A stretch of 64,000 nt of DNA from contig JANXTT010000054.1 in assembly GCA_025352225.1 (NCBI GenBank), forward strand, positions 1-64,000, in the 5' to 3' direction. A model generated the notes under the pieces. That model was given only the letters and a program-made list of their open reading frames with translations. It ran no database searches and had not been told where the DNA came from. The translations under genes were made by a program, and so were the position numbers. Source of the DNA: Mucilaginibacter sp. GTDB lineage: Bacteria; Bacteroidota; Bacteroidia; Sphingobacteriales; Sphingobacteriaceae. Position 1 is the first letter of the stretch; each line of letters opens with the position of its first letter. Of the stretch, positions 15,325 to 23,755 are shown piece after piece.

Positions 15325-15573
15325 CTATCCTTTTTTCAAGTCCAAGTTATTCCAGCCAGCCCGCTTAATGTCATCTTTAGTAGCAGCAACAGCAGAAAAG
15401 TCCTCTGTTAACGTAAGAAACGAATGAGCAACGTCAATCTGTTGAAGGTCGTAATATCCTCTTTCGCACTCTTCGCAATGAAGATATAGTTTATTTTCAT
15501 CTAAGTTTTTGAAAATAAATAATCTGCCTTGATTACAAAAAGGGCATGTTTTTATCCAATATTGATTTTCCAT
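15325..15573 (-). CDS. Small zinc-ribbon protein, unknown function
   Basis: 82 residues from the ATG chosen; an in-frame start 17 codons earlier exists. CPFC and CEEC pairs form a zinc ribbon in the first half. The rest, with FLTLTEDFSAVAATKDD, is unlike any family I recognise. It is the leftmost of five small minus-strand genes that share no function but are separated by similar intergenic elements, a layout seen for immunity-gene arrays next to polymorphic toxins. Confidence 0.6.
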   Translation of the reverse strand: MENQYWIKTCPFCNQGRLFIFKNLDENKLYLHCEECERGYYDLQQIDVAHSFLTLTEDFSAVAATKDDIKRAGWNNLDLKKG

Positions 15574-15640
15574 GAATTCATTGTGAAGGGTACGAAGTAA
15601 CAATTTTATTTGTTCCCGGTACACCCGTTACCTGCCCGCA

Positions 15641-15997
15641 TTACTCGGGGTAAACAACACCAAAAAGTTTAGTATAGTTTACATCGGTAAAAACAGCATA
15701 TCTTCGATTCTCCGTTTCTACTCCCGTGATAGCTAATTTCAAATCATCGGGCTCGTTTTCAAGTCCTTTTAACAGCTTGGCAAAGCTTTCGTTATATTTC
15801 CCTTGCTCTATCAAAAAATCAAGTCTTGAATAATATACGGCCCAAATATGGTCCTTGGTTATCTTTCCCGATCCTTTATTTATATACACCGTTCCATTCT
15901 CTAGCAATTCTTTTAATTCGTCATTTATACTTTTTGAATTTCTCACAGTTTCTTTGAATCTGTTTAATTTCAATTGAATTTCAGTGCCCGTTTCCAT
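15641..15997 (-). CDS. Hypothetical cytoplasmic protein
   Basis: About 118 residues from the internal ATG; the frame extends 26 codons upstream. Helical N-terminal half (LKLNRFKETVRN), then DHIWAVYYSRLDFLIEQGKYNESFAKLLKGLE, and a beta-rich end. No signal peptide or family recognised. It sits in the small-gene array and may be an immunity protein by context. Confidence 0.55.
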   Translation of the reverse strand: METGTEIQLKLNRFKETVRNSKSINDELKELLENGTVYINKGSGKITKDHIWAVYYSRLDFLIEQGKYNESFAKLLKGLENEPDDLKLAITGVETENRRYAVFTDVNYTKLFGVVYPE

Positions 15998-16080
15998 AGC
16001 AACAAATATTTTTTTACATTTAGTTAGGTAGCTTTTTAGGTGTTTCAGGTATGCCGTTACTTGTTGAAGCTGCACCAGTA

Positions 16081-16140
16081 ACTACGCCTGCCATATCCTG
16101 GCAAGTATGTCGGGTTGGCTATGTGTAAAGGCTACTTGGG
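16081..16140 (+). repeat. Intergenic repeat element, array copy A
   Basis: Contains CCTGGCAAGTATGTCGGGTT followed by GGCTATGTGTA and AGGCTACTT. The layout matches copies near 17011-17070 and 17684-17745. Confidence 0.6.
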
Positions 16141-16170
16141 CCCGTTCTAGGATACTTTCAACTATTCACG

Positions 16171-16554
16171 TTAGCCATTATATTCTTCATCCAAATCTAT
16201 TTTTAATTTATCAGGAGTAATAGCCAACGTTTCTCTTTTTTCATTATAAAATACGCCAAATAAAATATCATCTTCCTTCATATCGGGAATGCAATATTTT
16301 AAAAACGAATCAAGTTCAATAGGCTTTATAAAATAACCTATCACTTTTAGTTCCTCGAAAATACAAAGTTCCGCAACTTCTTGATGTGGCCAAATTGGGA
16401 AAATTTCATCCCCACTTTCATCAACAAACATTACCCATGAGTCGGGGGTAGCTACCGCCCAAACCTTTCCTAACTTTACTATTTCTCTTATTGAATATTC
16501 ATATCTTTCTTCTGAGCTCAAATTCAGTATGTTTTTAATTTTATCCTTGTGCAT
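16171..16554 (-). CDS. DUF2750 family protein
   Basis: 127 residues matching DUF2750: LSSEERYEYSIREIV near the N-terminus, VWAVATPDSWVMFVDESGDE, then FPIWPHQEVAELC and a C-terminal LKIDLDEE. The family is small, cytoplasmic and uncharacterised, and frequent in arrays of presumed immunity genes. Second-to-middle gene of the minus-strand array. Confidence 0.8.
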   Translation of the reverse strand: MHKDKIKNILNLSSEERYEYSIREIVKLGKVWAVATPDSWVMFVDESGDEIFPIWPHQEVAELCIFEELKVIGYFIKPIELDSFLKYCIPDMKEDDILFGVFYNEKRETLAITPDKLKIDLDEEYNG

Positions 16555-16680
16555 AATTAATATCTTCCATTTAGTCTGTGTATTCTAGTTTCAACTTTAT
16601 GGTCTGCATGATTTTTTACTTTCCTCCTTCCTTGGGGCAACTTAAAAGTCCTTGCGCTAGCGGGCATATACTAGCACCAG

Positions 16681-16950
16681 CTATTTCAGCCTAGCTATAA
16701 TCCAACTAGTAATAATAAATATAAAATTGACAACAATACTTATCCAAACGAAGGAGTTATAAAAAAAAGTCGTCTCTGTTAGAAATCCGCTAAATAGAAA
16801 ATCTATTGTGATTAAAGTACACAAAATAAAAACTTCAAACATTGAAGTAAATAGTAGCCTTATTCTTATGCTTACTTTTCTATAGAAAAGTAATAGGTAA
16901 GGTGCCACCAAAATTAAAAGTACTAAAACTAAACTTAAAAACTTTTTCAT
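16681..16950 (-). CDS. Small membrane protein, unknown function
   Basis: 89 residues with three hydrophobic helices (about 4-22, 34-57 and 64-86) and a basic loop KVSIRIR. No family recognised. It lies within the small-gene array; a membrane-bound immunity protein is one possibility. Confidence 0.5.
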   Translation of the reverse strand: MKKFLSLVLVLLILVAPYLLLFYRKVSIRIRLLFTSMFEVFILCTLITIDFLFSGFLTETTFFYNSFVWISIVVNFIFIITSWIIARLK

Positions 16951-17010
16951 TTGTTTTCTTGATAAGATTCTGTTTTCTGTCCAGTTGTCAAATCTTCATT
17001 TACTTTTTTT

Positions 17011-17070
17011 ACTGCTCCCCCTTCCTGACCAAGTAGCTGGGTTGGCTATGTTTATAGGCAACTTATGTAG
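17011..17070 (+). repeat. Intergenic repeat element, array copy B
   Basis: Contains ACTGCTCCCCCTTCCTGACC, then AAGTAGCTGGGTTGGCTATG and AGGCAACTT. It aligns with copies A and C across about 55 nt. Confidence 0.6.
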
Positions 17071-17083
17071 CAACACAATTAGG

Positions 17084-17623
17084 CTAATTCAAATTATATA
17101 ATATAGAATCTGCTATATGGTGATTTTTCCCGTACTCTTCTGCTTTTTTTAATATTTCTGTTTCAAACCTTTTTTTTATTCTATTTAATTCAGCCTCAGA
17201 AATAAATTTTTTGTCATGAATCATACCAACGGATAATAAGGGATTATAGATAGCCTCAATCCCGCATGGCGAAGAATCAAATACAACTAAATACCATTCC
17301 TGGGGATTATCTTTGAAATATACTATTCGTTTAAAATCAGGAATCTTGTCCCCATTAAAAAACACCTCATTGATTGAATCGGGTATTTGTTTGTGATCAT
17401 TGCGAATACTATCGACATATTTCTCCAAAAAAAATGGATTTAACTTACTGTCATTAAACGTTATATTTAGATATGTATGCTCATTTACTGTATAACAAGA
17501 ACTAAAAATCAACGTTAAGTAGCATAAGAGTAACTTAAGCTTATTTTGAAAGAGGCTTTGGCGTATAATTTCCGTCCTTATCTTGACTCCACATATCTTT
17601 CCTTCTTTCATATGTTCCATCAT
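17084..17623 (-). CDS. Hypothetical lipoprotein
   Basis: 179 residues. A hydrophobic segment ending in LIFSSC near residue 43 is a lipoprotein signal with an unusually long N-terminal region; the first ATG, or the second at residue 2 or 5, may be used. The mature part (about 135 residues) includes GDKIPDFKRIVYFKDNPQEWYLVVFDSSPC. No family recognised. Rightmost gene of the small-gene array. Confidence 0.6.
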   Translation of the reverse strand: MMEHMKEGKICGVKIRTEIIRQSLFQNKLKLLLCYLTLIFSSCYTVNEHTYLNITFNDSKLNPFFLEKYVDSIRNDHKQIPDSINEVFFNGDKIPDFKRIVYFKDNPQEWYLVVFDSSPCGIEAIYNPLLSVGMIHDKKFISEAELNRIKKRFETEILKKAEEYGKNHHIADSILYNLN

Positions 17624-17683
17624 GTTTGCTTAGCTATAATTGCAAAAATAATTGATAATTTTGTTCTATATTATTATTTTGTC

Positions 17684-17745
17684 ACTGTCCCCATCTTGGC
17701 GCAAGAATGTAGAGTGGGCGATGTGTATTTTACACCGCAATGATC
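17684..17745 (+). repeat. Intergenic repeat element, array copy C
   Basis: Contains ACTGTCCCCATCTTGGCGCA, then AGAATGTAGAGTGGGCGATG and TGTATTTTACACCGC, with a GTGTATTTTACAC hairpin. It marks the right end of the small-gene array. Confidence 0.6.
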
Positions 17746-17775
17746 CCTGACAGTATCTAACTACTTGATGCTAAA

Positions 17776-18855
17776 TCACCACTTAACTTGCGTATCAATA
17801 TATTTGATAAGGTCGTTGGCCATGTCTTGTTGTTCTTTAATGGTAGGGTGGCCAGGCGAGTTTTTAAAGGGAAAGAAATGGGCGGTTATTAATTTATCAT
17901 TCAATTTTTCAACCGCTTTTTCAATATAGCTTTTCCAGGGAAGGTTATCTTTTACGGCATCCATACTGCCTAACGCGCATATAATTTGTGCTTTTGGGTA
18001 TTTTGCCCTTATGCTTTGTATAAATTTACGATAGGCCTCAATAATAAATTCTGCAGTGGGCGGCGTATTGCCAAATTTAGCCCTGAATATTTCACTGCCC
18101 GGCTGGCGCATTAGCGAGGCATCGTTCTGAAAAAGATTTACCACTACAACATCGGGGGTATATTTTGCAAAATCCCATAAACTTTTGGGGTCGTTGGCAT
18201 CCACACGGTTGTATATCTCAGACATTGGAGCCGGATAATATCCAATCACAATACCGATCCCGCTTTTGCTGATGCACGAGTACTCTGCATCAAAATGGCG
18301 GGCAGTAATTGCCGCATAACTTAGGTAATTATTTTTGTAACGACTTAAATAGGAATCCTGTCCCGTAAAATCTTCAATAGCATAACCAGATGTGATAGAG
18401 TTGCCATAAAACTCAATTTTACGTTTCTTTATTGGTGGCGGCGCCAAAACTTCGGCACCGGTATTAAACTGAAAATTATAGAATGCAGTTGTGCCATCGG
18501 CCCATTCGGTTCTTTTAAATAACTCAACGCTATGTATGCCAGCGGTTAAATGAGAAGCCAACGTATACAAACGTTTAGCTGTATCAGGGTGCAGTACCAC
18601 AATTTTCCCGTCTATTATCACATTGTAATAACTGTCGCCACGCTCGTCTTTTAATAAAACCTTTACTTCGGTACCTTTAAAATTAACCTTTACCGATGTG
18701 CCCGACCAGTACAATTGCGCCGCATTGTCTTTATAACCCACCCTGCCCATATAGCGGATATGGGTATCATTATAACTAACAATCTTTTGAGCCTTAACTT
18801 GCAGGCCCGCAAATAGCGCAATTAGGAATACTACCCGGATATAAAACTGTCGCAT
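17776..18855 (-). CDS. CE2-type carbohydrate esterase (SGNH hydrolase)
   Basis: 359 residues with a signal peptide (cleaved after VKAQ), an N-terminal jelly-roll domain (about 25-135) and a C-terminal SGNH hydrolase domain. The catalytic Ser is S153 in FYGNSITSG, and the catalytic His is H336 in PGHPTIKEQ. The two-domain order matches carbohydrate esterase family 2, which deacetylates xylan or other acetylated sugars. It would act in the periplasm or outside the cell. The stop of mutS2 transcription is not separated from this gene by a clear terminator. Confidence 0.87.
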   Translation of the reverse strand: MRQFYIRVVFLIALFAGLQVKAQKIVSYNDTHIRYMGRVGYKDNAAQLYWSGTSVKVNFKGTEVKVLLKDERGDSYYNVIIDGKIVVLHPDTAKRLYTLASHLTAGIHSVELFKRTEWADGTTAFYNFQFNTGAEVLAPPPIKKRKIEFYGNSITSGYAIEDFTGQDSYLSRYKNNYLSYAAITARHFDAEYSCISKSGIGIVIGYYPAPMSEIYNRVDANDPKSLWDFAKYTPDVVVVNLFQNDASLMRQPGSEIFRAKFGNTPPTAEFIIEAYRKFIQSIRAKYPKAQIICALGSMDAVKDNLPWKSYIEKAVEKLNDKLITAHFFPFKNSPGHPTIKEQQDMANDLIKYIDTQVKW

Positions 18856-18870
18856 GGTTTTTTTAATTAA

Positions 18871-21225
18871 CTATTTCAAATATACATAAGTAATACCATC
18901 TCCACCACGGTCTGCATGCTCATCCTCCATTCTATCCACTTCTTTATACTTTTTCATATACTCGCGGATCAGCTTGCGTAAAATGCCATCTCCTTTGCCG
19001 TGTATAATTTTCAGGTTGCCAAAACCCATCATAATGGCTTTATCCAGGTACTTTTCAATTTCGTACAAAGCTTCCTCGCCGCGTTTGCCACGCACATCGA
19101 TCTCCGGACTAAAATTAGCCATCGAATCCGTATTGGCATAACCCCGCCTGATCTCTTTAGGAACTTCCTTTTTGGATACCTTTTCTACACGGGTCTTTTT
19201 AGCTACCGTCCGCAGATCGCCAATGGCAATTATTAAATTATCCCGGGCAATTTCCATCACCTGCCCTGTAGTTTCCGAATCATTGAGCTTCACCCAATCT
19301 CCTATCTTAATTTCGTTATCGGGTGCTTGTTTAACGGTTGGCGGCTTAACTGTATTCTTCCCCAATTCAATATTTAGCTTTTCGCGAAGGTTGCGGGTTG
19401 TATCCTTATCCGCGTTAGTGCTTTTTATTTCGGAAATGGTGTTTTCAACCAGTTTATTGGCATTGAGGATGATACTTTTAGCTTCTTGCCGGGCCTCACT
19501 TATTAAAGTACGCTTGTTTTCCTCATAATAAGCTTTAAGTTTTTGATTTTCTTCCAGCAACGCGTTAACCTGGCGCTGCTGTTTTTCTATATTTATTTTA
19601 GCATCGTATACTTCTTTTTTATCACGCTCAAGGTCAACTAACAACGTATCAACACGTTTTTGGCCAGAGCTGATTTTGTTGCGGGCCAGGTTCAATACAT
19701 TTTGCGGCAAGCCTATTTTTTGAGCTATTTCAAAAGCATATGAGCTACCCGGTTTACCTATTTCAAGGCGGTATAAGGGCAACATCCGCACGTTATCAAA
19801 CAGCATGGACGCGTTTTCTAAACCCTCGGTATTACTGGCAAATATTTTAAGGTTAGAGTAATGGGTAGTAACCATGCCCCTCACCTTTTTATGGTTTAAC
19901 GATTCTAAAACGGCCTCTGCTATTGGCCCGCCAAATTGGGGGTCGGTGCCGGTGCCAAATTCATCAATCAATATCATGGTTTTGGCGTTTGCTTGTTCTA
20001 CAAAGGTTTTCATTTTGGATAAATGCGCGCTGTAGGTACTCAAATCACTTTCTATCGATTGGTCATCACCAATATCTACAAATATCTGTTTAAACACACC
20101 TACCTCACTTGCCTCTGCAGCAGGGATCAATAATCCCGCCTGGATCATCATTTGCAACAAGCCTACGGTTTTCATACATACCGATTTGCCCCCCGCGTTT
20201 GGCCCCGAAACTACAATTATCCGGTCTGTATCGTCTATCTGTACATTTAGCGGCACAACGGTTTTATGCTCCTTTTTAAAACTCAGCAGTAAGAGCGGAT
20301 GGCGCGCGTTGATCAGTTTCGTTTTTGCCTCATTTATTATTACCGGCATTTCCGCGTCAATATCAATAGCAAACAACGCTTTAGCCCTAACAAAATCGAG
20401 TTTGGTAAGCAAGCTATGGTACGATAACAACAACGGCGCGTAAGGCCTTAATTCATCAGTTAAGGCAGTTAATATCTTTACAATCTCGCGGCGGCGTTCA
20501 AATTCCAGATCGCGGATGCGGTTATTTAGTGTGAAAACCTCTTCGGGCTCCATGTAAACGGTTTGGCCGGAGGCAGATTCATCATGGATGAACCCTTTTA
20601 ACTTTCGCTTATTTTCGGCAAGCAAGGGTATACATAATCGCCCATCCCTAATAGTTAAGCTGCCATCGGCTGTCCAACCACTGCCAGATGCGCTTTTAAA
20701 AATATGGTCGATTTTGCGGCGGGCATCCTGCTCAGCCTTGGCAATACCCGAAGTAATATCCATTAATTCCCGCGAAGCGTTGGGCCTGATCTTCCCTTTC
20801 TGATCAATAACACGGTCAATATGTTTTAGTATGATCTTCTCAATAGGCAAATGCTCAAACAAAGCCTCCAGGTTAGGGTATTGGCCCTCGCGTTCATTAA
20901 AATAACTAATAACTGCGAAAACTGTAGTTAGAGATGCCTGTACCTGGAAAAATTCTTCTTCAGTTAAAAAAACACCTTCAATGCGTGTTTTATTGGCTAA
21001 TGATTTTATATCAAAAAAATGGTGAATTGGCAATGGGGCATCATTTACCAGTATGTTTTTAAACTCGTTAGCCTGGCTTAAATATTTACGTATCAGATCG
21101 TAATTATTCATAACCTGTATCTTATCAACCATCTGCTGGCCCATAATACTGAGGCAATGTGCCTTTATCAGCTCTTTTACCTCGGTAAACCCAAGCTTAT
21201 CAATGCTATTTTGTGGGTAAAGCAT
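18871..21225 (-). CDS. mutS2: MutS2 family ATPase/endonuclease
   Basis: 784 residues in the MutS2 order: core/clamp helices, MutS-type ATPase with Walker A G341PNAGGKS348 and the DEFGTGTDPQFGG signature, a long coiled coil (about 515-610), and a C-terminal Smr domain (about 705-784, with DVRG and IHGKGDGILR). MutS2 acts on recombination intermediates and, in some bacteria, on collided ribosomes. It is not the mismatch-repair MutS. Its start overlaps the DUF4296 gene by 20 nt, so the two are co-transcribed. Confidence 0.95.
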   Translation of the reverse strand: MLYPQNSIDKLGFTEVKELIKAHCLSIMGQQMVDKIQVMNNYDLIRKYLSQANEFKNILVNDAPLPIHHFFDIKSLANKTRIEGVFLTEEEFFQVQASLTTVFAVISYFNEREGQYPNLEALFEHLPIEKIILKHIDRVIDQKGKIRPNASRELMDITSGIAKAEQDARRKIDHIFKSASGSGWTADGSLTIRDGRLCIPLLAENKRKLKGFIHDESASGQTVYMEPEEVFTLNNRIRDLEFERRREIVKILTALTDELRPYAPLLLSYHSLLTKLDFVRAKALFAIDIDAEMPVIINEAKTKLINARHPLLLLSFKKEHKTVVPLNVQIDDTDRIIVVSGPNAGGKSVCMKTVGLLQMMIQAGLLIPAAEASEVGVFKQIFVDIGDDQSIESDLSTYSAHLSKMKTFVEQANAKTMILIDEFGTGTDPQFGGPIAEAVLESLNHKKVRGMVTTHYSNLKIFASNTEGLENASMLFDNVRMLPLYRLEIGKPGSSYAFEIAQKIGLPQNVLNLARNKISSGQKRVDTLLVDLERDKKEVYDAKINIEKQQRQVNALLEENQKLKAYYEENKRTLISEARQEAKSIILNANKLVENTISEIKSTNADKDTTRNLREKLNIELGKNTVKPPTVKQAPDNEIKIGDWVKLNDSETTGQVMEIARDNLIIAIGDLRTVAKKTRVEKVSKKEVPKEIRRGYANTDSMANFSPEIDVRGKRGEEALYEIEKYLDKAIMMGFGNLKIIHGKGDGILRKLIREYMKKYKEVDRMEDEHADRGGDGITYVYLK

Positions 21226-21742
21226 GCTTTTTTTTCTTCTTCTTTTTCTTCGATTTATGTTTTTTAACCGGCTTTGCTTTTTGCATGATGCTAACTCTGG
21301 CTATTTGAGCCAAATCCATTGGAATTTTATATCTGAGCTGAGCTATTGAATCTTGTTTATGCTTAACTTTAACATCAACAAATGGCGCTTTCTGTTGGAT
21401 TTGTTGCAGGGAATCTACTTTTTTAGTAAGCCTTCTTACAACCCCATCATAAATTGTATTCAACTTATCAGGGCGCAGGCTGTAGTACTTCATGCTTTTT
21501 TTAAATTGGACAGTATCCGTATGATGTACTTTTAATACAGCCATGTAGAGGCCCATACCGTGGCTGGCTAAGCTATCGGGCATCTGCGATACGTTGTATA
21601 AATTACCGTCAACAATATGAATATCGGTTAACAACTCGGCCATATCATGCATTTTTAATATGCCTGCAGGTGTATCATCATTACTACCACAGCCAATAAA
21701 AAAAACTGATACGAAAAAAAACAAGATTATATAAAAACGCAT
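21206..21742 (-). CDS. DUF4296 lipoprotein
   Basis: 178 residues from the preferred ATG. A lipoprotein signal ends in FFIGC. The DUF4296 domain (about 30-115) is shown by MAELLTDIHIVDGNLYN and a later KKSMKYYSLRPDKLNTIYD. The C-terminus is strikingly basic (a run of lysines interrupted by His and Ser), encoded where the gene approaches and overlaps mutS2. The family is restricted mainly to Bacteroidota and its role is unknown. Confidence 0.82.
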   Translation of the reverse strand: MRFYIILFFFVSVFFIGCGSNDDTPAGILKMHDMAELLTDIHIVDGNLYNVSQMPDSLASHGMGLYMAVLKVHHTDTVQFKKSMKYYSLRPDKLNTIYDGVVRRLTKKVDSLQQIQQKAPFVDVKVKHKQDSIAQLRYKIPMDLAQIARVSIMQKAKPVKKHKSKKKKKKKKHALPTK

Positions 21743-21782
21743 TCTGTAATTTAGCAGCATTATTGGGTAAAATTACGGATTA

Positions 21783-22472
21783 ATGAGTATTGCAGATAAT
21801 ATTAAAAATTTAAAATTAGAAATTGAACCTTTAAAGGTGCAACTGGTTGCTGTATCTAAAACAAAACCCGTCGGGGATGTGCAGGAAGCCTATAATGCCG
21901 GCCAGCGTATATTTGGCGAAAACCAGGTACAAGAGCTGGTAGAAAAATACGAAAAGCTGCCAAAAGACATCCAATGGCATTTGATAGGGCATTTGCAAAC
22001 CAATAAAGTAAAATATATTGCACCATTTATTAGCCTCATAGAGGCTGTTGATAGTTTAAAGCTTTTACAAGAGATTAATAAACAAGCTTTAAAAAACAAC
22101 CGGGTTATTGACTGCCTGTTACAAGTATACATTGCCGATGAGGACACTAAATTTGGATTGGATTATGCCGAACTAATAGAACTACTACGATCGGAAGAAT
22201 ACCTGGCCATGAAAAACATACGGATAACGGGTTTAATGGGCATCGCTACCAATACAGATATTGAGAAACAGATTAACGATGAGTTTCATGAATTAAAGGT
22301 GCTATTTGATGGTATTAAACTAAGCTTTTTCAGAAAGGAGGAGTATTTCAAAGAACTTTCGATGGGAATGTCTTCCGATTACACAATAGCTATTCAGCAA
22401 GGCAGTACTATGGTACGCCTCGGCAGTACAATTTTTGGCCAAAGGGTTATCAAACATTGGAAAAATAACTGA
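21783..22472 (+). CDS. YggS-family PLP homeostasis protein
   Basis: 229 residues, a single-domain TIM barrel of the PLPBP/YggS family. The PLP lysine is K26 in AVSKTKP. FGENQVQELVEKY, WHLIGHLQTNK and GLMGIATNT are family signatures, and SMGMSSDY binds the phosphate. It has no catalytic activity in the family and controls free pyridoxal phosphate. It begins a cluster read toward aspartate kinase; the next gene starts 3 nt after its stop. Confidence 0.95.
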   Translation: MSIADNIKNLKLEIEPLKVQLVAVSKTKPVGDVQEAYNAGQRIFGENQVQELVEKYEKLPKDIQWHLIGHLQTNKVKYIAPFISLIEAVDSLKLLQEINKQALKNNRVIDCLLQVYIADEDTKFGLDYAELIELLRSEEYLAMKNIRITGLMGIATNTDIEKQINDEFHELKVLFDGIKLSFFRKEEYFKELSMGMSSDYTIAIQQGSTMVRLGSTIFGQRVIKHWKNN

Positions 22473-22475
22473 TTG

Positions 22476-22934
22476 ATGGATGTAAATTTAAGAGCGGCAC
22501 AACTAGCCGATTGCCCCCGACTTTTAGAATTGGTTCACGAACTAGCCGTTTTTGAAAAAGCGCCAAATGAGGTTGATGTTTCCCTTCCCGAATTTGAAGA
22601 CGCCGGCTTTGGCAATAACCCCGTTTGGAAAGCCTTTGTTGCCGAAGTTGATGATTATATTGTTGGCTTTGCTTTATACTATACACGTTACTCTACCTGG
22701 AAAGGCCGACGTGTTTACCTGGAAGACCTGATAGTTACAGAAAGCATGCGTGGCCAGGGAATAGGCAAACTTTTATTTGAAAGCGTATTAAAAGAAACTA
22801 AAGAACTGAATTATAGTGGCATGGTATGGCAGGTACTGGACTGGAACAAGCCGGCTATCAACTTCTATAAAAAATACGGGGCCGGGGTAGAAGCTGGCTG
22901 GCTTAACGCATCACTCTCAACCGACAAATTATGA
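22476..22934 (+). CDS. GNAT N-acetyltransferase (diamine acetyltransferase-like)
   Basis: 152 residues from the ATG; a TTG one codon earlier is also open. The acetyl-CoA loop is RGQGIGKLLF, preceded by VYLEDLIVTESM and followed by WQVLDWNKPAINFYKKYGA. This LEDLxV...WxVLDWN pattern is that of spermidine/spermine-type acetyltransferases. The substrate is probably a polyamine or another small amine. Its stop overlaps the next start by 4 nt. Confidence 0.9.
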   Translation: MDVNLRAAQLADCPRLLELVHELAVFEKAPNEVDVSLPEFEDAGFGNNPVWKAFVAEVDDYIVGFALYYTRYSTWKGRRVYLEDLIVTESMRGQGIGKLLFESVLKETKELNYSGMVWQVLDWNKPAINFYKKYGAGVEAGWLNASLSTDKL

Positions 22935-23737
22935 AGAACGTAAGTGGATCAATCATCGTGCTCACCATATTAACTGCTACAGCGTGCATCAATACCAGGC
23001 ACCCTAAAACCAAGGCGGATATTACAGCCGATACACTTGCTTACACTTACCAAACCATAAAAGAACGTGCCCCTGATTGCGGAACCAAACCCGATAAAGA
23101 TTGCACTTTAGCCAAAATTACCTTTCAGCTTTTTAACGCGCAACCTGCTTTAAACGATTTTGTAAGTCAAAAGCTATTGTATTTACCATTACCGGGCACC
23201 CATCCCGATAAGGACTTGCAAACACAGGCTAAAAATTTCATCACCGGTTATGGGCAATTTAAAAAACATGCCCGGGATATTAAGTTCCCTTTTAAACTCA
23301 ATACCCATGCAATAGTTTTAAGACAGGATTCCAGCCTGGTTACTATTGACGTTGGGGGCTATAGTTATGCTGGTGGCGCGCATGGCACGTCCTTAACTTT
23401 TTTCATCAACTGGAACACCAAGGCCCAAAAAATCATTACACTAAACGATCTGCTCGTAGGTGATTATAAACCGCTGCTTACCCAGATAGCCGAACAAATA
23501 TTTCGTAAAAATGAAAACCTGAAAGATACATCATCACTCGCGAGGGATTATTTTTTTAAGGATAACCAGTTCGTGCTTAATAATAACTTTGTTATCACTC
23601 CAATTGGCCTGCGGTTTTTGTATAATCAATACGAAATTAAACCCTATGCGGCAGGTACTTCTGATCTTTATATCCCATATCAATTGATCATCCCGTTATT
23701 AAAGCGCAATACGGTTATCACTCAATACATCAAATAA
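22931..23737 (+). CDS. DUF4163/DUF3298 (RsiV-like) lipoprotein, copy 1
   Basis: 268 residues with a lipoprotein signal (ATAC). An N-terminal DUF4163-like part (about 35-130) and a C-terminal DUF3298-like part (about 140-265, with GGAHGTSLTFFINW and LNDLL) are seen. The related soluble region of Bacillus RsiV binds lysozyme, but no sigma factor is adjacent here, so function cannot be transferred. It is a tandem paralogue of the next gene. Confidence 0.85.
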   Translation: MKNVSGSIIVLTILTATACINTRHPKTKADITADTLAYTYQTIKERAPDCGTKPDKDCTLAKITFQLFNAQPALNDFVSQKLLYLPLPGTHPDKDLQTQAKNFITGYGQFKKHARDIKFPFKLNTHAIVLRQDSSLVTIDVGGYSYAGGAHGTSLTFFINWNTKAQKIITLNDLLVGDYKPLLTQIAEQIFRKNENLKDTSSLARDYFFKDNQFVLNNNFVITPIGLRFLYNQYEIKPYAAGTSDLYIPYQLIIPLLKRNTVITQYIK

Positions 23738-23755
23738 CTCAAGTAAACTTAAATC

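Noticed and set aside
16081-17745. The small-gene array as an integron with attC sites
   Set aside because: No integron integrase is present and the spacers lack the paired R/L boxes of attC sites.
17776-18855. The SGNH hydrolase as a toxin partner of the small-gene array
   Set aside because: It has the full CE2 two-domain layout with a signal peptide and no toxin delivery region.
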